DNA of 64,000 bases from an uncultured SAR116 cluster alpha proteobacterium (GTDB lineage Bacteria; Pseudomonadota; Alphaproteobacteria; Puniceispirillales; Marisalimonadaceae): assembly GCA_902616615.1 (NCBI GenBank), contig CACMTN010000007.1, positions 1 to 64,000 of the forward strand, given 5' to 3'. Positions 19,082 to 28,493 of this stretch are shown here, piece after piece. Numbering within the stretch: the stretch's first letter is position 1; every line of letters begins with the position of its first letter. Under the pieces are notes generated by a model. It was given only the letters and a program-made list of their open reading frames with translations. It was not told where the DNA came from and ran no database searches. The translations under genes were made by a program, and so were the position numbers.

Positions 19082-19819
19082 TTATATCATGCTCATCCCA
19101 CCATTTATGTGCAAGGTTGTCCCAGTTATGAAACTTGCTTCATCACTAGCTAAATAAAGGCATCCATTGGAAATATCTTCTGCATTACCAAGCCTGTTAG
19201 CAGGAATCTTAATAATTATTTTATTTTTTTGTTCATCTGTTAGTTTATCTGTCATCGGTGTTGATATGAAGCCTGGGGCAATAAGATTACAAGTTATTCC
19301 TCGTGCAGCCACTTCTAAGGCAATAGATTTTGTAAGACCTGATAAAGCTGATTTAGAAGCTGAATAGTTAGCTTGACCTGGATTACCAGTAAATCCAACT
19401 ATTGAACTAATAAAAATAATTCTTCCATATTTTCTTTTAAGCATCCCTTTTATGACTTGCCTTGTAAGTCTCATACTAGCAGACAAATTAACATCAATAA
19501 CATTTTCCCATTCTTCATCTTTCATCCTTAAAAAAAGATTGTCTGCTGTAATTCCAGCATTATTAATAAGAATATCTATGTGACCAAAAGAATTTTCAGC
19601 CTGAGTTGCCAAAGATAAGATACTGTCTTTAGACGTTAAGTCACTAGCTATTCCTTTAGTATCGTTACCCAACTCGGAAGATAATTCATCAAGAATCTTT
19701 TGTCTTGTTCCAGAAAGAATAAGCTTAGCACCTTTTTCTTTCATACTTTTTGCTATAGATTTTCCAATACCACCTGTTGCTCCAGTTAATAAAACAACTT
19801 TACCTGTCAGATCAAACAT
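19082..19819 (-). CDS. fabG: 3-oxoacyl-ACP reductase
   Basis: NADPH-dependent reductase of the fatty-acid elongation cycle, a classical short-chain dehydrogenase. The nucleotide-binding TGATGGIGKS (residues 13-22), NNAG near 86-89 and catalytic Ser139, Tyr152 and Lys156 (YSASK) are all present. 245 residues. It starts 17 bases downstream of the fabD stop, so the two are co-transcribed. Confidence 0.96.
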   Translation of the reverse strand: MFDLTGKVVLLTGATGGIGKSIAKSMKEKGAKLILSGTRQKILDELSSELGNDTKGIASDLTSKDSILSLATQAENSFGHIDILINNAGITADNLFLRMKDEEWENVIDVNLSASMRLTRQVIKGMLKRKYGRIIFISSIVGFTGNPGQANYSASKSALSGLTKSIALEVAARGITCNLIAPGFISTPMTDKLTDEQKNKIIIKIPANRLGNAEDISNGCLYLASDEASFITGTTLHINGGMSMI

Positions 19820-19836
19820 ATCTCACTCCTTCAAAA

Positions 19837-20766
19837 TTAGAGAAAAGCATCAAAATCTTCCGAATTTTCAAAGCTTTCACTTGCAATATCTTTTACCATC
19901 CTTTTTGCAATTCCTGTAAGAACTTTTCCACTTCCTAATTCAGTTATTTTTTTTATACCTTTATTTTTTGCAAACTCCATTGTTTCTCGCCATCTTACAG
20001 TACCAGTAACTTGATCAATTAAATTATTTTTCAATATTACAGGATCTGTATGAGGCAAAGCTGTAATGTTAGAAATAATTGGTATCAAAGGTGCATTAAA
20101 TTTTAAGTTATTCAAAGCCTCTTCCATAATCACACGAGCAGGCTCCATCAACCTACAATGGAAAGGTGCACTAACTGGGAGTAAAATTGCTCTTTTGGCA
20201 CCATAATTTTTAGCAATCTCAATTGCATTTTCAACTGCTTTTGCATCTCCACTTATGACTACTTGACCATCTGCATTATCATTTCCAATATCGCAAATTC
20301 CACGAATTTTAGCTTTTTCAATAATTTCTTTTGTTTGATTAATATTAATACCAATTAAAGCTGCCATAGCACCCTTACCAACTGGGACAGCTTTTTGCAT
20401 AGCTTCACCTCTTAATCTAAGCAAAATTGCGCATTCTTTAAGAGAAAAAACTTGTGCAACTGTCATAGCTGTATATTCACCTAGAGAATGACCACAAGTA
20501 TAATTTGCTAGCTGAGTTATATTTTTAGTTTTTATTTTACTCAATACTCTAAAAGCAGCAACTCCACAAGCCATGAGAGAAGGCTGTGCATTATAAGTTA
20601 ATGAGATTTCACTATCTGATCCTTCCCACATAATTTTTGTTAAATTTAAATTTAAAGCATCATTGACCTCCTCAAAAACCTCTCTTGCCTCAGCAAAATT
20701 TTTTGATAATTCCTTGCCCATTCCAATTTTTTGAGAACCTTGACCAGGGAAAACTATAAAATCCAT
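19837..20766 (-). CDS. fabD: Malonyl-CoA:ACP transacylase
   Basis: Loads malonyl groups onto ACP. FPGQGSQKIGMG opens the protein, the nucleophile is Ser94 in GHSLGEY, and His203 in SAPFHCRLM completes the dyad. 309 residues. First gene of the minus-strand fatty-acid operon, divergent from the rpsF operon across a 177-base gap that includes the rpsF leader. Confidence 0.96.
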   Translation of the reverse strand: MDFIVFPGQGSQKIGMGKELSKNFAEAREVFEEVNDALNLNLTKIMWEGSDSEISLTYNAQPSLMACGVAAFRVLSKIKTKNITQLANYTCGHSLGEYTAMTVAQVFSLKECAILLRLRGEAMQKAVPVGKGAMAALIGININQTKEIIEKAKIRGICDIGNDNADGQVVISGDAKAVENAIEIAKNYGAKRAILLPVSAPFHCRLMEPARVIMEEALNNLKFNAPLIPIISNITALPHTDPVILKNNLIDQVTGTVRWRETMEFAKNKGIKKITELGSGKVLTGIAKRMVKDIASESFENSEDFDAFL

Positions 20767-20885
20767 TATTTTTTCCTTACTAATTATTAAATATCATAAT
20801 TATCTATTGCATATTTTAAATAAACATTTATGTTCCACAATAATAAATTACTAGCATAAATTAAATTTAATTTTATATGCTCCTT

Positions 20886-20940
20886 GCCAACAATTTTGTT
20901 GTTGGCTAATCTGGGTATTACCCAAAGCCGTAGGGAGATA
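20886..20940 (+). promoter_or_regulatory. Structured rpsF leader, possible S6:S18 autoregulatory site
   Basis: Just before rpsF the transcript can form a perfect 8-bp hairpin (gccaacaa 20886-20893 with ttgttggc 20899-20906). A second element follows: GGGT (20913-20916) pairs with ACCC (20920-20923), enclosed by CTA (20906-20908) and TAG (20931-20933). The internal loop then contains an unpaired CCG (20928-20930). The S6:S18 complex is known to bind rpsF leaders through a CCG in such a context. The rpsF-rpsR order downstream fits feedback control. Pairing was judged by eye. Confidence 0.5.
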
Positions 20941-20943
20941 ATA

Positions 20944-21327
20944 ATGGCATTATACGAAAGTGTAATAATTGGTAGACAGGATCTAACACCTAGTCAATTT
21001 GATTCTCTTATTGAAAAATTTATTGCAGTTATTGAATCATTTAAAGGTGAGATAAAGAAAAGAGAGAATTGGGGTCTTAGGACCCTTGCTTACAAAATTA
21101 ATAAAAATAGAAAAGGACATTACATACTTTTGAATATTGATGGTCCACCAGAAGCAATTTTGGAATATGAAAGATTAATGAGATTAGATGAAGACATTAT
21201 CAGATTTTTAACTATCAAAATCAAATCGGTAGATGAAAAACCATCCCCCCTAATGAGTAATAAATCTGAAAAACAAAAAAATGAAACAATTATTGGTGAC
21301 AGTAATTTAACTTTAGATAATGAATAA
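20944..21327 (+). CDS. rpsF: 30S ribosomal protein S6
   Basis: Small-subunit protein that binds S18 and the central domain of 16S rRNA. It opens MALYESVIIGRQDLTPSQFD and contains NWGLRTLAYKINKNRKGHY, both diagnostic. 127 residues with a short charged C-terminal tail. The ATG at 20944 is preceded by agggaga; an upstream in-frame TTG (20884) would translate the structured leader and is not the start. First gene of rpsF-rpsR-rplI. Confidence 0.97.
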   Translation: MALYESVIIGRQDLTPSQFDSLIEKFIAVIESFKGEIKKRENWGLRTLAYKINKNRKGHYILLNIDGPPEAILEYERLMRLDEDIIRFLTIKIKSVDEKPSPLMSNKSEKQKNETIIGDSNLTLDNE

Positions 21328-21342
21328 TATAGGAATATTTAC

Positions 21343-21597
21343 ATGACCCAACTGAATATCAAACGAGAAGCTCTAAGAAAACCTAATCAAAAAAGAAGAA
21401 AGTCTTGTCCTTTTTCTGCTCCTAACACACCTAAGATTGATTACAAGGATTTGAAAGTTTTAACTAGATATGTGTCTGAAAGAGGAAAAATAATACCATC
21501 AAGAATATCTGCTGTTTCAGCCAAAAGGCAAAGAGAACTCTCAAAAGCTATTAAAAGAGCAAGATTTTTAGCTTTAATGCCTTATGTTGTTGGATAA
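21343..21597 (+). CDS. rpsR: 30S ribosomal protein S18
   Basis: 84-residue basic protein, partner of S6 on the 30S platform. [19 protein letters not shown] and the closing [11 protein letters not shown] are diagnostic. It lies 15 bases after rpsF and 14 before rplI, so the three are one operon and may share leader-mediated feedback control. Confidence 0.97.
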   Translation: MTQLNIKREALRKPNQKRRKSCPFSAPNTPKIDYKDLKVLTRYVSERGKIIPSRISAVSAKRQRELSKAIKRARFLALMPYVVG

Positions 21598-21611
21598 GCA
21601 AGGAGAGTTAA

Positions 21612-22295
21612 ATGAATATTATTTTGTTAGAGCGCATTGAAAAATTAGGTCAGATTGGTGATATGGTCAGTGTCAAGTCCGGATATGCAAGAAATTTTTT
21701 ATTACCTCAAGGAAAAGCCATTTTTGCCTCGAAGGAAAATATAAAAATTTTTGAGGATAAAAAAGCTCAATTAGAAGGTGAAAATTTAACAAGAAAAAAT
21801 GAAGCTGAAAATTTAGCTAAAAGTGTAGATTTCCAAGAAATTGTTATTATAAGAGCTGCCAGCGAGTCTGGTCAACTATATGGTTCTGTTTCAGCGAAAG
21901 ATATAGCTCAAGAAATAACAAGTTTAGGATTGTCCGTAAACAAATCACAGGTTATTTTAAATAAAACACTTAAATCTTTATCATATGAAGATATATTGAT
22001 CAAACTACATCCAGATGTATCTTTAAAATTTAAATTAAATATTGCTAGATCATCAGAAGAAGCAAAAGAGCAGTCCAAATCAGGAAAGGCCATCATCACC
22101 ACAGAAATAACTGGTGGAGATATTAGGTCTGAAAGGGCACAAAAAGATGCAAAACGTTTTGAAAAGAAAAAAACTAATAAAAATAATATAGATGAAAAAC
22201 AAAAATCAGTTCAATCTGTTCCAGAAGTTTCATTAAGTGTTGAAAGAGATGAAGCGATTAAAACTGATAATTACAAAGAGAATAAGGCAGATTGA
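21612..22295 (+). CDS. rplI: 50S ribosomal protein L9 with long C-terminal extension
   Basis: L9 binds domain V of 23S rRNA. The N-terminal domain (MNIILLERIEKLGQIGDMVS, KSGYARNFLLPQGKA) and the C-terminal domain (SGQLYGSVSAKDIA, about residues 80-150) are standard. A further ~75 residues rich in Lys, Glu, Ser and Asn follow, with no obvious fold. Total 227 aa against about 150 in E. coli; alphaproteobacterial L9 is often extended but this is at the long end. An aaggag Shine-Dalgarno precedes the ATG. Confidence 0.95.
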   Translation: MNIILLERIEKLGQIGDMVSVKSGYARNFLLPQGKAIFASKENIKIFEDKKAQLEGENLTRKNEAENLAKSVDFQEIVIIRAASESGQLYGSVSAKDIAQEITSLGLSVNKSQVILNKTLKSLSYEDILIKLHPDVSLKFKLNIARSSEEAKEQSKSGKAIITTEITGGDIRSERAQKDAKRFEKKKTNKNNIDEKQKSVQSVPEVSLSVERDEAIKTDNYKENKAD

Positions 22296-22367
22296 TTAAT
22301 TTATAGACTTACTTTTTTATAGATAAATTATTTAAATAAATCTCCGTTCTCTATAGGAGATGGCAAT

Positions 22368-23861
22368 ATGAATGATAATTTAGTTGATAATTACATCAAT
22401 TCTGACGAAATAATTAAAGACAAAAATATGATGCCTCAAAATCTAGAGGCTGAACAGAGCCTATTAGGTTCTATACTACTTGATAATAAAATTTTAGAAG
22501 ATTTGCCTACAAATTTTAATGCAAGTTATTTCTTCGATCCCTTACATTCTAGTATTTATGAAGCAACTATAACTCTTATAGAAAATGGTAGATTAGCTGA
22601 TCCTGTTACACTCAAAAATTTTCTAAAAGATAACAAACACAATATAGATATTGACATTGAAAAATATCTTATTGATTTAAGAGATGGAGCTTTATCACTT
22701 AGTAAATCAAAATTTTATGCTGATGAAATAAGAAACTGTTATATCAGAAGATCATTGATAATTATAGCTGATGACTTAATTCATAAATCAAAGTATCCAA
22801 GGATTGAAGTTACACCAGATCAAGAAATATCATATACAGAAGAAAAGCTCTATAACTTAGCTGAAAAAGATCAAATAAACTCAGGTCCTTCTGATTTTAA
22901 AACAGTTCTTACAAATACTACTAAACAAATTAATGATGCCTTTAATAGAAAAGGAAAATTATCTGGAATTGATACAGGTTTCTCAGGGTTAAACCGTCAA
23001 TTAGGAGGTCTAAATAAGTCAGATCTTATTGTTTTAGCTGGAAGACCTGCAATGGGTAAAACTGCTTTAGCCACTAACATAGGATTTAATGCTGCAAAAA
23101 GTAGTCAATTAGATCAAAATGAAGCAATTTTAATTTTTTCCTTGGAAATGTCAGCTGAACAGTTAGGGCAAAGGATACTTGCTGAGCAATCTACGATAGA
23201 TTCTCATAAATTAAGAAGTGGTGATATTGATGACAATGAATTTTCAAAATTAGTAATTACCCAAAATAATATTCATAACCTACCTTTTTTTATTGACGAC
23301 ACACCAGCAATTTCTGTCGGACAAATTGCATCTAGAGCAAGAAGGTTAAAAAGAAAAAATGGATTAGGGTTAATCATCATTGATTACATACAACTAATTC
23401 AAGGATCAAGATTCAGCGAGTATCAAGGAAGAGTACAAGAAGTATCAAATATTACTAGAGGATTAAAATCTCTTGCAAAAGAATTGAATGTACCGATATT
23501 AGCACTATCTCAGTTGAGTAGGGCTGTAGAACAAAGAGAAGATAAGAGGCCTATACTTGCTGATTTAAGAGAATCTGGTTCTATTGAGCAAGATGCAGAT
23601 GTTGTGATGTTTGTATATAGGGAAGAATATTATCTTGATAAAGGTGAACCAAGTCAAAGAGATAATGAAAGTTTAGAAAATTTCAACGAAAGATTTATAA
23701 AATGGCAAGATAGAAGAAATGCCGCTGAAGGGAAGGCAGAAATTATAGTTTCTAAACAGAGACACGGCCCAACAGGTGTTATCCAAGTTCAATTTGAAGC
23801 TAAACTTACAAGATTTATGGATTTAGTTAAAAATGAAAGTTTACCTGATCAAATTTATTAG
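22368..23861 (+). CDS. dnaB: Replicative DNA helicase DnaB
   Basis: Hexameric 5'-3' helicase at the replication fork. The N-terminal primase-interacting domain begins PQNLEAEQSLLGSILLDN (~23-40). The RecA-like domain has Walker A AGRPAMGKTALA (K231, T232), Walker B LIIIDYIQLI and the DnaB signature LSQLSRAVEQR. 497 residues. No intein is present. A weak tctcc/ggaga pairing (22341-22345 with 22356-22360) overlaps its Shine-Dalgarno. dnaB-alr downstream of the rpsF operon is common in Alphaproteobacteria. Confidence 0.97.
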   Translation: MNDNLVDNYINSDEIIKDKNMMPQNLEAEQSLLGSILLDNKILEDLPTNFNASYFFDPLHSSIYEATITLIENGRLADPVTLKNFLKDNKHNIDIDIEKYLIDLRDGALSLSKSKFYADEIRNCYIRRSLIIIADDLIHKSKYPRIEVTPDQEISYTEEKLYNLAEKDQINSGPSDFKTVLTNTTKQINDAFNRKGKLSGIDTGFSGLNRQLGGLNKSDLIVLAGRPAMGKTALATNIGFNAAKSSQLDQNEAILIFSLEMSAEQLGQRILAEQSTIDSHKLRSGDIDDNEFSKLVITQNNIHNLPFFIDDTPAISVGQIASRARRLKRKNGLGLIIIDYIQLIQGSRFSEYQGRVQEVSNITRGLKSLAKELNVPILALSQLSRAVEQREDKRPILADLRESGSIEQDADVVMFVYREEYYLDKGEPSQRDNESLENFNERFIKWQDRRNAAEGKAEIIVSKQRHGPTGVIQVQFEAKLTRFMDLVKNESLPDQIY

Positions 23862-23892
23862 TAAAATTAATTAATTTATATAGTATTTTTTT

Positions 23893-24975
23893 ATGCAACC
23901 CATAATTTCAATTTCTCTAAAGGACATTCAATCAAATTGGAGACTACTTAACAATGCTTCTAACGGTAAAGCTGCAGCAGTCTTAAAAGCAAACGCTTAT
24001 GGTATGGGCATGATAAAAGTAGCGAAGGCATTACTAGATGTAGGTTGTAAATACTTTTATGTCGCTAATATAAATGAAGGAATAGAATTAAGAAAAAAAA
24101 TTAATTCTAACGAAGTTAATATTGCTATTTTTGAGGGCTATTTAGAGGGTAATCAAAAAATTTATTATGAAAATTATTTAACACCTATTTTAAACAACCT
24201 TGGTCAATTAAAAAGACTAAAAAACTTCATAAGAAAAGGATCGCAGCAAAAAGCAATAATTAATATTGATACGGGAATGAATAGACTAGGTTTTAATCAG
24301 AAAGAAAGAGAATTTTTGATTATTAATAAAGAAATATTAAATGACGTAAGTGTAGAATACATTATGTCTCATCTTTCAAATGCACAGCAAAATGAAAATG
24401 AAACCAATTTGATGCAACTTTACAAGCTAAGAGAATTTTCTAGAAACTTTCCAGATTTAAAAATTAGCTTTGCCAATAGTAATGGAATAAAACTTGGAAC
24501 AAATTTTTGTTTTGATCAAACAAGACCTGGAATTGGTTTATACGGAATAGATAATTTTGGTAAAAGTTTTTATTTTAATTCTAAAAAATTAAAGTTGCCC
24601 ATAAAATTATTCGCACCAATTATTCAAATTAAAAAAGTAGATGCTGGGGAAAAAGTTTCATATGGTGGAATAGATACTTTAAAAAGAAATTCAGTTTTAG
24701 CTACAATTGGAATTGGCTATGCTGATGGTTGGTTAAGGTTATTAAAACCTAATAGTGTTTTTTTTATTGGAAATGAAAAATGTAAAATTGTTGGTAATAT
24801 AACTATGGATAGTTTTGTTATCGATATTACTAACATTAAAAAAAAGGAATTAAATGAAGGAGATCAAATTTGTTTATTAGATAATACTAATATTGAAAAT
24901 ATACTCAAAAATAATAACATCATCAGTTATGAACTCCTAACACTTATGGGCGATCGTTTATTAAGAAATTATTAA
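23893..24975 (+). CDS. alr: Alanine racemase
   Basis: PLP-dependent enzyme making D-alanine for peptidoglycan. The PLP lysine is Lys32 in VLKANAYGMG and the second catalytic base is Tyr257 in KVSYGGIDTL. RPGIGLYGI and TMDSFVIDI are further family motifs. 360 residues. It follows dnaB by 31 bases, without an obvious Shine-Dalgarno at its ATG. Confidence 0.95.
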   Translation: MQPIISISLKDIQSNWRLLNNASNGKAAAVLKANAYGMGMIKVAKALLDVGCKYFYVANINEGIELRKKINSNEVNIAIFEGYLEGNQKIYYENYLTPILNNLGQLKRLKNFIRKGSQQKAIINIDTGMNRLGFNQKEREFLIINKEILNDVSVEYIMSHLSNAQQNENETNLMQLYKLREFSRNFPDLKISFANSNGIKLGTNFCFDQTRPGIGLYGIDNFGKSFYFNSKKLKLPIKLFAPIIQIKKVDAGEKVSYGGIDTLKRNSVLATIGIGYADGWLRLLKPNSVFFIGNEKCKIVGNITMDSFVIDITNIKKKELNEGDQICLLDNTNIENILKNNNIISYELLTLMGDRLLRNY

Positions 24976-25006
24976 CATTATTCATTTTTATAAAGGTAGT
25001 TAAATT

Positions 25007-25792
25007 TTGTTTAATTTTTTTATAGATATTCTTGGCACAACTGGAAAAAAATTTCTAAATTTTGTTGTTAATATTGGACATTTTTTTATTTTTTTTGGAA
25101 GTGCTATCTTTTGGATATTTAGACCACCTTGGTATTTTAAAAAGATTTTTCAACAGATGATAGATATTGGATATTTTTCATTACCTGTAGTAGGTCTAAC
25201 TACCTTTTTTTCAGGTATGGTATTAGCTCTTCAGACGTATAACGGCTTTACTGAATTTAATTCTGAGACAACTGTTGCAAGAATTGTTTTAACCTCTATC
25301 ACAAGAGAGTTAGGGCCAGTATTGACTGGTTTGATGGTGGCGGGTCGTGTGGGGGCAAAAATGGCTGCAGAAATAGCCACAATGAAAGTCACCGAACAAA
25401 TTGACGCATTAGGAACATTAGGAACTAGACCCATGCAATATTTAATTGCACCTAAAATAATTGCGTCCTTAGTTTGTATACCTTTTTTAGTTTTTATAGG
25501 AAATACTATTGGTATTTTAGGAGGCTATATAATTGCTATTTACAAACTTAACTTTAATCCAAACTTATATCTATACGCAACAATGGAATATTTACAATTA
25601 ATTGATATTATTCAAGGTACTGTAAAAGCAGCAGTTTTTGGTTTAATAATTTCAATGGTGAGTTGTTATTTTGGATATAATGCGAGTAAAGGAGCTGAAG
25701 GAGTAGGATTTGCGACTACTTCGTCAGTAGTTATTTCGTCTGTGATGATTTTGACAAGTACATATATAATAACAGCATTATTTTTTGGGTAA
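25007..25792 (+). CDS. mlaE: MlaE-like lipid transport permease (TTG start)
   Basis: Inner-membrane permease of the MlaFEDB/MCE-type lipid transporter that moves phospholipids between membranes for outer-membrane asymmetry. 261 residues with five to six hydrophobic helices. Family motifs are REGP-like ITRELGPVLTGLMVAGRVGAK split across residues ~98-118, and EQIDALGTLGT. The start is TTG 25007, with an aaagg ribosome-binding site at 24992-24996. The MlaF ATPase follows after 3 bases. No mlaD/mlaC is visible in the window. Confidence 0.9.
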   Translation: MFNFFIDILGTTGKKFLNFVVNIGHFFIFFGSAIFWIFRPPWYFKKIFQQMIDIGYFSLPVVGLTTFFSGMVLALQTYNGFTEFNSETTVARIVLTSITRELGPVLTGLMVAGRVGAKMAAEIATMKVTEQIDALGTLGTRPMQYLIAPKIIASLVCIPFLVFIGNTIGILGGYIIAIYKLNFNPNLYLYATMEYLQLIDIIQGTVKAAVFGLIISMVSCYFGYNASKGAEGVGFATTSSVVISSVMILTSTYIITALFFG

Positions 25793-25795
25793 AAT

Positions 25796-26569
25796 ATGGA
25801 AAAAAGAAACAATAAAAAAATCATCATAAAAGTAAGTGATCTCTCTAAAAGCTTTAATAATAATATTGTACTCAAAAATATTAATTTTCAATTGCTTGAA
25901 GGAGAGTCTTTAGCAATTATTGGTGCATCTGGTTCAGGAAAATCTGTACTTTTAAAAAATATAATTGGCTTATTACAACCAGATCAAGGATCAATTCAAA
26001 TTAATGAGACAGAAATGGTAAACTTACCAAGAAATTTAAAAGAAAAAATTTTGCTAGATCTCGGAATTACTTTTCAACATGGCGCCTTATTTGATTCTCT
26101 TAAAAATTGGGAAAATATAATTTTCAAAACAGCAAATAAAGAAAAAATGAAAAATAAACAAGGTAAACAATTAGCATTTTCAATAATAAATCAACTAGGA
26201 CTTCAAACTGAAATTTTAGATTTATATCCTTCTGAAATTTCAGGAGGAATGCAAAAAAGAGTTGCCATAGCAAGAGCAATTTGTGGAAATCCAAAAATTT
26301 TATTGTTTGATGAACCAACTTCTGGACTAGACCCTGTTACTGGAAGTTTGATTGATAATTTAATTAAAAAAGCTGTAAGAACGGTTGGTGGAAGTGCTAT
26401 TACAATTACGCATGATATGGCATCAGTATGCAGAATTGCTGACAAAGTCATATTGATTGATAATCAAACTATTTCATGGTCTGGCACACCAAGAGAAATG
26501 TTTAATTCAGCAAACAGCAAAATACAAGAATTTATCAAACCAATTAATTCTAAAATATTTTTCAAATGA
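25796..26569 (+). CDS. mlaF: MlaF-like ABC transporter ATPase
   Basis: ATPase partner of MlaE. Walker A GASGSGKSVLL (~43-53), signature ISGGMQKRVAIARA, Walker B LLFDEPTSGLDP and the H-loop ITITHDM are intact. GITFQHGALFDSL is characteristic of the Mla branch. 257 residues. Its stop overlaps the radA start by 4 bases. Confidence 0.93.
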   Translation: MEKRNNKKIIIKVSDLSKSFNNNIVLKNINFQLLEGESLAIIGASGSGKSVLLKNIIGLLQPDQGSIQINETEMVNLPRNLKEKILLDLGITFQHGALFDSLKNWENIIFKTANKEKMKNKQGKQLAFSIINQLGLQTEILDLYPSEISGGMQKRVAIARAICGNPKILLFDEPTSGLDPVTGSLIDNLIKKAVRTVGGSAITITHDMASVCRIADKVILIDNQTISWSGTPREMFNSANSKIQEFIKPINSKIFFK

Positions 26570-27933
26570 TAAACTCCAAAATACAATTTGTTTGTCAATC
26601 TTGTGGAAGTATTTACTCAAGATGGATAGGTAAATGCGAACAATGTAATCAATGGAATACATTGGTTGAAGAAAATAATTCTAAACCCTCTGGTATTTTA
26701 TCTAAATCAATGGGTAAAAGAATAAACTTTGAGAAGCTGAATGACGTAAATTACAAATACTCAAGGATTAAAACTAATCTTAAAGAGCTAGATAGAGTTA
26801 TTGGAGGTGGATTTGTTCCAGGCTCAGTAACTCTGATTGGCGGAGACCCTGGTATTGGAAAATCTACCTTATTATTACAACTCGTAGGGTATCTTTCAAA
26901 TCAAAATGAAAAATGTTTATATGTTTCAGGAGAAGAAAGTTTGTCTCAAATAAAAATGAGAGCTGACCGTTTAGGTGTGAAAAATAACAATATAGAATTT
27001 GCATCAATCACAAATGCCTCGGACATTGCCATTACAATAAACTTAGAGAAAAAAAGACGTGTATTGGTAATCGATTCTATACAAACTATGTATTTACCAC
27101 AACTAGATAGTTCCCCTGGAACTGTATCACAAGTAAGAGCCAGTGCACATGAATTAATATTAGCTGCAAAAAAAACAAATACGATATTAATTTTAATAGG
27201 TCATCTAACAAAAGATGGGTCAATTGCTGGACCAAAAGTTTTGGAACATATGGTTGATACTGTTTTATACTTTGAAGGCGATAATAATTTTCAATATAGG
27301 ATTTTAAGAAGTTTTAAGAATAGATTTGGTACCAATAATGAAATCGGTATATTCGAAATGCATAACGATGGCTTAAAAGAAGTTGTAAATCCATCAGCTA
27401 TGTTCTTGTCTGACAGACAAAAAGATATATCTGGAACAGCAATTTTTGCAGGACTAGAAGGAACAAGACCTGTTTTAGTTGAAATTCAAGCATTAGTTAC
27501 TCATTCTACATTAGCAACCCCTAGAAGAGTAATAGTAGGTTGGGACATTGCAAGGCTATCAATGTTATGTGCAGTTTTAGAGGCAAGGTGTAAGATTCAT
27601 CTATCCAATATGGATATATTCTTGAATATTGCTGGAGGTATAAGACTATTAGAACCAGCAGCAGATTTGGCAGTAGCTGCAGCTATTATTTCCTCTGTAA
27701 AAAATATTCCATTATCTTTTTTGAGTGTATTTTTTGGTGAAATAGGACTTTCAGGAGAAATTAGAAAAGTTAATCAGCCAGATTTACGAATTAAAGAGGC
27801 ATCAAAATTAGGTTTCAATAAAATTAATCTTCCTACTAAACAAAAAGTTATAATTAATGCAGATATGAGTTATAACAAATTAAGTGTTCTAAGTGATCTA
27901 GTAGAATTAATTATTAAAGATAATAGAGACTGA
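26566..27933 (+). CDS. radA: DNA repair protein RadA
   Basis: RecA-like ATPase (Sms) that processes recombination intermediates and drives branch migration. A C4 zinc finger at the N-terminus uses Cys10, Cys13, Cys24 and Cys27. Walker A GGDPGIGKST spans 92-101, the RadA-specific KNRFG motif is near residue 249, and a C-terminal Lon-like domain carries VGWDIARLSML. 455 residues. ATG overlaps the mlaF stop; its own stop overlaps the cvpA start (TGATG). Confidence 0.96.
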   Translation: MINSKIQFVCQSCGSIYSRWIGKCEQCNQWNTLVEENNSKPSGILSKSMGKRINFEKLNDVNYKYSRIKTNLKELDRVIGGGFVPGSVTLIGGDPGIGKSTLLLQLVGYLSNQNEKCLYVSGEESLSQIKMRADRLGVKNNNIEFASITNASDIAITINLEKKRRVLVIDSIQTMYLPQLDSSPGTVSQVRASAHELILAAKKTNTILILIGHLTKDGSIAGPKVLEHMVDTVLYFEGDNNFQYRILRSFKNRFGTNNEIGIFEMHNDGLKEVVNPSAMFLSDRQKDISGTAIFAGLEGTRPVLVEIQALVTHSTLATPRRVIVGWDIARLSMLCAVLEARCKIHLSNMDIFLNIAGGIRLLEPAADLAVAAAIISSVKNIPLSFLSVFFGEIGLSGEIRKVNQPDLRIKEASKLGFNKINLPTKQKVIINADMSYNKLSVLSDLVELIIKDNRD

Positions 27934-28463
27934 TGGAATTTTTTAATACTTTATATTTTAACATCATTGATATTATAGTTTTTGGAGTTATACTTACTTC
28001 CTGCATAATTGCTACTTTGAGAGGTTTTGTTAAAGAATTATTTAGTATTTTTTCTTGGATTTTATCTTTGATTATAGCTTTTAAATTCTTCCAAAAATTT
28101 AAATTGAAATTATTAGATCATATATCACAAGAAATAATTGTAGATTTTCTGGCTTTTGGTTTTCCATTTTTAGGAACTTTAATTATAACTAGCATTATCT
28201 CAAGTTGGTTATCCCCAAAATTTGATGTAAATGGAGTTTTAATCTTTGATAAAGTTTGTGGTTTTTTTTTTGGCGCCTTTAGAGGCTTTTTATTAATTAT
28301 TTTATTCTATTTGGGATTTTTATATCTGATAGGTAAAGATAAAAAATTACCTGATACGCTTTTAGAAGCATATTCATTTAGGTATATAAATTCTTCCTCT
28401 GAATTATTGGTAAAGTTTTTCAATAACAAAAATTCAAAATTTAATAAAGAGAACATAAAATAA
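27933..28463 (+). CDS. cvpA: CvpA family membrane protein
   Basis: 176-residue inner-membrane protein with about four helices and the family opening (FNIIDIIVFGVILTSCIIAT, then RGFVKELFSI). CvpA homologues are linked to colicin V production and envelope stress resistance; the mechanism is not established. The position directly before purF is the classic arrangement. Translation appears coupled to radA by a 1-base overlap. Confidence 0.87.
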   Translation: MEFFNTLYFNIIDIIVFGVILTSCIIATLRGFVKELFSIFSWILSLIIAFKFFQKFKLKLLDHISQEIIVDFLAFGFPFLGTLIITSIISSWLSPKFDVNGVLIFDKVCGFFFGAFRGFLLIILFYLGFLYLIGKDKKLPDTLLEAYSFRYINSSSELLVKFFNNKNSKFNKENIK

Positions 28464-28493
28464 TTATGAAATAAATAATTCTAGGAAAATATA

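Noticed and set aside
20884-20943. 20-residue N-terminal extension of S6 from a TTG
   Set aside because: It covers the structured leader, and the conserved S6 N-terminus begins at ATG 20944 after a good ribosome-binding site.
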